Positions 61,328-64,000 of a DNA stretch of 64,000 nt are shown here, piece after piece. Positions within the stretch are counted from its first letter, which is position 1. Every line of letters begins with the position of its first letter. The stretch comes from Kribbella sp. ALI-6-A (lineage in GTDB: Bacteria; Actinomycetota; Actinomycetes; Propionibacteriales; Kribbellaceae). The stretch is taken from NCBI RefSeq assembly GCF_001984195.1, contig NZ_MTQN01000012.1:682001-746000 (forward strand), given 5' to 3'. The position numbers and the translations under genes were made by a program. The notes beneath the pieces were generated by a model that worked only from the letters and a program-made list of their open reading frames with translations, ran no database searches and had not been told where the DNA came from.

Positions 61328-61664
61328 GCAGCTGGCCGCGCACCGCCGCCCGCGTACGGCGGACGCGGCGTTCACGGCTGTGCACCCGGCGCCGCGCCGC
61401 CCGGGAGATGCGGCGGTCGACCCCGGCGAATGGGTGGTCCGCCGGGAGCCGGCCCGCCACCGGCTGAGCGGCGTACTGGACCGGCTGAGGGGCGTGCTGG
61501 ACCGGCTGGGCGGCGTACTGGGGCTGGGCGGCGTACTGGGGCTGGGGGCTGTACTGCTGGTGCATCGGGGGTATCTCCTGGCGGTAGGCGACACGGATCC
61601 GATGCATGCCGCCGCCGTGCGGTTCCCACGACGGGGAACCGGCGGCCGATGTGACCTCGTTCAC
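61317..61664 (-). CDS. Small protein with PQYAAQP repeats
   Basis: This 115-residue protein has a short ordered N-terminal part (WEPHGGGMHRIRVAYRQEI), a Pro/Gln/Tyr/Ala repeat (about residues 38-65, units like PQYAAQ and PVQYAAQ) and a strongly basic C-terminus. GTG at 61664 follows GGGAGG. There is no signal peptide. It may be a disordered nucleic-acid or cell-wall-associated protein; the function is unknown. It lies between an HxlR gene (convergent) and acs (divergent). Confidence 0.6.
   Translation of the reverse strand: MNEVTSAAGSPSWEPHGGGMHRIRVAYRQEIPPMHQQYSPQPQYAAQPQYAAQPVQHAPQPVQYAAQPVAGRLPADHPFAGVDRRISRAARRRVHSRERRVRRTRAAVRGQLPTW
61461..61560. repeat. Tandem repeat of 18-21 bp units
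   Basis: Five imperfect copies of a unit like GGCTGGGCGGCGTACTGG encode the PQYAAQP part of the small protein on the minus strand. It is a coding minisatellite that could vary in copy number between strains. Confidence 0.75.
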
Positions 61665-61744
61665 TGAACCTCCCGTTCGGCGCAGATAGAGGTCTGCTCG
61701 GCGAACCACCAGTACCGCGCCTGGTCTGGCGTTGGTAGAAAGGG

Positions 61745-61766
61745 GTCGGCGCCCGGGCGCGCCGAC
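61745..61766 (+). promoter_or_regulatory. Hairpin in the acs leader
   Basis: GTCGGCGC (61745-61752) pairs with GCGCCGAC (61759-61766) around a 6-base loop, 26 bases before the GTG of acs. It may affect mRNA stability or be a protein site; no known riboswitch is recognised. Confidence 0.4.
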
Positions 61767-61792
61767 CGGCTATCGACGAGGAGTCCGCGACC

Positions 61793-63769
61793 GTGACCAG
61801 TTCCGAGCCCCAGTCCCCAGCGCTGTCGAACTTGATGCACGAGGAACGGCGCTTCGACCCGCCGGCCGAGCTCGCCGCGCAGGCGAACGTGAAGGCCGAC
61901 GCCTACGAGCGGGCCGCCGCCGACCTGGAGGGGTTCTGGGCCGAGCAGGCCAAGCGGCTGACCTGGGCGGTCGAGCCGACCCAGACGCTGGACTGGAGCA
62001 ACCCGCCGTTCGCCAAGTGGTACGCCGACGGCAAGCTCAACGCGGCGTACAACTGCGTCGACCGGCACGTCGAGAACGGTCTCGGCGACCGGGTCGCGTA
62101 CTACTTCGAGGGCGAGCCGGGCGACACCCGCGAGATCACCTACGCCCAGCTCAAGGACGAAGTCAGCAAGGCCGCCAACGCGCTGCTCGAGCTCGGTGTG
62201 CAGCCCGGTGACGTGGTCGCCATCTACATGCCGATGATTCCCGAGACCGTGGTCGCGATGCTGGCCTGCGCCCGGATCGGCGCCCCGCACACGGTGATCT
62301 TCGGCGGGTTCTCCGCGGACGCGCTGAAGGGCCGGATCCAGGACTGCGACGCCCGCGTCGTGATCACCTCCGACGGCGGGTACCGCCGGGGCGCTCCGGC
62401 CGCGCTGAAGCCGGCCGTCGACGCCGCGCTGACCGACTGCCCGGACGTGCGCAACGTGCTCGTGGTCAAGCGCACCGGCCAGGAGACCGCGATGACCGAC
62501 GGCCGGGACCTGTGGTGGGAGGACTTCGTCGGCAAGCAGTCGACCGAGCACACCCCCGAGGCCTTCGACGCCGAGCACCCGCTGTACGTGATGTACACGT
62601 CCGGCAGCACGGGCAAGCCGAAGGGCATCCTGCACACCACCGGCGGCTACCTGGTCGGTACGGCGTACACGCAGTGGGCCGTCTTCGACCTCAAGCCCGA
62701 CACCGACGTCTACTGGACCGCCGCCGACATCGGCTGGGTCACCGGCCACAGCTACATCGTGTACGGCGCGCTGGCGAACGCGACCACCTCGGTGCTCTAC
62801 GAGGGCACGCCGGACACCCCGCACCAGGGCCGCTGGTGGGAGATCGTGCAGAAGTACAAGGTCTCGATCCTGTACTGCGCGCCGACCGCGATCCGGACCT
62901 TCATGAAGTGGGGCAAGGAGATCCCGGCCAAGTTCGACCTGTCGACGCTGCGGGTGATCGGGTCGGTCGGCGAACCGATCAACCCCGAGGCCTACATCTG
63001 GTACCGGGAGAACATCGGCGGCAACAAGGCGCCGGTGGTCGACACCTGGTGGCAGACCGAGACCGGGATGCACATGATCTCCCCGCTGCCCGGCGTCACG
63101 TCCGGTAAGCCGGGCGCGGCGATGCGGGCGATCCCGGGCGTGAACGTCGACGTGGTCGACGACGCCGGCAACCCGGTGCCGGACGGCTCCGGCGGCTACC
63201 TGGTGATCACCAAGCCGTGGCCGGCCATGCTGCGCACGCTGTGGGGCGACGACGAGCGCTTCAAGGAGACGTACTGGTCCCGCTTCCCCGGCATGTACTT
63301 CGCCGGCGACGGCGCGAAGAAGGACGAGGACGGCGACCTGTGGCTGCTCGGCCGGGTCGACGACGTGATGAACGTGTCCGGCCACAGGCTGTCCACCACC
63401 GAGATCGAGTCCGCGCTGGTCTCGCACCCGAAGGTGGCCGAAGCGGCCGTCGTCGGCGCGTCCGACCCGACCACCGGGCAGGCGATCGCGGCGTTCGTGA
63501 TCCTGCGCTCGGAGGCCGGTGACGGCGGCCCGGACGTCGTCCAGGAGCTGCGCAACCACGTCGCCAAGGAAATCGGCCCGATCGCCAAGCCGCGCCAGAT
63601 CATGGTCGTCGCGGAGCTGCCGAAGACCCGCTCGGGCAAGATCATGCGCCGCCTGCTGCGCGACGTCGCCGAGAACCGCGAGGTCGGCGACGTCACCACG
63701 CTGGCCGACTCGACCGTGATGGACCTGATCAAGTCCAACCTCGAGTCCGGCAAGGCCGACGAGGACTGA
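61793..63769 (+). CDS. acs: Acetyl-CoA synthetase (AMP-forming)
   Basis: This 658-residue ANL enzyme activates acetate. Core motifs include YTSGSTGKPKG, DTWWQTETGMHM, GRVDDVMNVSGHRL and the C-terminal KTRSGKIMRR, whose Lys is the acetylation-controlled catalytic residue. The full length is normal. GTG at 61793 follows CGAGGAG. With the DUF485/actP pair in the same window it completes acetate uptake and activation. Confidence 0.97.
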   Translation: MTSSEPQSPALSNLMHEERRFDPPAELAAQANVKADAYERAAADLEGFWAEQAKRLTWAVEPTQTLDWSNPPFAKWYADGKLNAAYNCVDRHVENGLGDRVAYYFEGEPGDTREITYAQLKDEVSKAANALLELGVQPGDVVAIYMPMIPETVVAMLACARIGAPHTVIFGGFSADALKGRIQDCDARVVITSDGGYRRGAPAALKPAVDAALTDCPDVRNVLVVKRTGQETAMTDGRDLWWEDFVGKQSTEHTPEAFDAEHPLYVMYTSGSTGKPKGILHTTGGYLVGTAYTQWAVFDLKPDTDVYWTAADIGWVTGHSYIVYGALANATTSVLYEGTPDTPHQGRWWEIVQKYKVSILYCAPTAIRTFMKWGKEIPAKFDLSTLRVIGSVGEPINPEAYIWYRENIGGNKAPVVDTWWQTETGMHMISPLPGVTSGKPGAAMRAIPGVNVDVVDDAGNPVPDGSGGYLVITKPWPAMLRTLWGDDERFKETYWSRFPGMYFAGDGAKKDEDGDLWLLGRVDDVMNVSGHRLSTTEIESALVSHPKVAEAAVVGASDPTTGQAIAAFVILRSEAGDGGPDVVQELRNHVAKEIGPIAKPRQIMVVAELPKTRSGKIMRRLLRDVAENREVGDVTTLADSTVMDLIKSNLESGKADED

Positions 63770-63780
63770 CGCAGGGTTGG

Positions 63781-63818
63781 CGAGGGGCCCGGGCAGCTGA
63801 CTGCTGTCCGGGCCCTCG
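63781..63818 (+). terminator. Hairpin after acs
   Basis: 63781-63797 pairs with 63803-63818 (about 16 bp with one bulged G and one G-T pair, loop TGACT), 11 bases after the acs stop codon. Confidence 0.78.
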
Positions 63819-63851
63819 TGGCCTTCACGGCCGGTGAGCCGGGCGAACCCC

Positions 63852-63857
63852 TAGCCT
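63852..63857 (+). promoter_or_regulatory. -10 box, leaderless start of the last gene
   Basis: TAGCCT is followed by 6 bases and GTG at 63864, the same layout as at 37800, 43493, 52629 and 60950. Confidence 0.45.
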
Positions 63858-63863
63858 GAGGCG

Positions 63864-64000
63864 GTGCGCAATCTGGAGACGCGGCGGATCGCCAAGACCA
63901 ACGACGAGCGGGCGGCGGTGGCCGCGCGGCGTGGGTGGGAGATCCGGGTCGACGCACCCGAACTGCTGGACCGGTGGCGGTATGCGCTGCCGTTCTGCCT
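63864..64000 (+). CDS. Unidentified gene, 3'-truncated by the window edge
   Basis: Forty-five codons are visible from a GTG: an Arg/Ala-rich start (RNLETRRIAKTNDERAAVAA) followed by WEIRVDAPELLDRWRYALPF. The upstream TAGCCT box and terminator support a real start. The part seen is too short for a family call. Confidence 0.5.
   Translation, partial: MRNLETRRIAKTNDERAAVAARRGWEIRVDAPELLDRWRYALPFC

Noticed and set aside
61461..61560. Possible CRISPR-like repeat
   Set aside because: Units are 18-21 bp with no unique spacers and are in frame with a coding sequence, so it is a coding minisatellite.
1..64000. tRNA, rRNA, IS elements, prophage or plasmid origin
   Set aside because: No cloverleaf-like sequence, transposase, integrase or phage protein was found on reading both strands; composition is even throughout.

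Overview
The window is one 64 kb stretch of very GC-rich, gene-dense DNA. Codon use is strongly GC3-biased, GTG and TTG starts are frequent, and many starts appear to be leaderless, with a TANNNT box 6-8 nt before the start codon. Together with the families present this indicates an actinobacterium. A Kribbella-like member of the Nocardioidaceae/Kribbellaceae fits best, but that is inference from gene content and was not tested by any search. No rRNA, tRNA, IS element, phage gene or CRISPR array was seen.

The dominant theme, between about 3 and 49 kb, is a dispersed cell-surface glycopolymer locus. It holds all six steps for CMP-pseudaminic acid: PseH-PseI (24.9-26.5 kb), PseG (42.4-43.5 kb), PseB-PseC (43.7-45.8 kb) and an SpsF/PseF-type cytidylyltransferase (48.3-49.0 kb). 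It also holds RmlC/RmlD for a dTDP-6-deoxyhexose, a WecE-like dTDP-4-amino sugar transaminase with a GNAT partner, several GT2 glycosyltransferases, a GtrA-like flippase, and four paralogous ~750-residue polytopic membrane proteins that look like GT-C enzymes. Two paralogous pairs of unassigned proteins are present: a HHxNHxYG-type protein and a degenerate-Rossmann/coiled-coil protein. A nucleotidyltransferase-methyltransferase fusion is also present. A separate four-gene operon (15.6-18.4 kb) encodes an acyl carrier protein, a short AMP-forming ligase, a ketoreductase and a very small 4'-phosphopantetheinyl-transferase-like protein. It could supply an acyl group for N-acylation of the amino sugars.

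Ordinary accessory genes interrupt this theme. At 0-3 kb: a GNAT fragment and an MFS efflux pump with a divergent TetR regulator. At 8.4-15.7 kb: a WYL regulator, a DUF2786 protein, a SnoaL-type ECF sigma factor with an MFS pump, a luciferase-like oxidoreductase and a BBE-type FAD oxidoreductase. At 21-24.8 kb: an alpha/beta hydrolase, a second SnoaL-type sigma factor, a secreted GH10-like hydrolase and a small membrane protein.

From 49 kb on the window returns to general metabolism: a methyltransferase, a DUF485/ActP acetate permease pair, an HxlR regulator with a divergent flavin-binding gene, a large secreted GH87-type alpha-1,3-glucanase, a DUF3592-like membrane protein, an asnB-marR operon with a clear MarR-type palindrome, an HxlR/NAD(P)-binding divergent pair, a low-complexity PQY-repeat protein, acetyl-CoA synthetase and the start of one more gene. 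Genes are tightly packed, with ATGA and TGATG overlaps and several convergent pairs whose 3' ends overlap by 8-14 bp.
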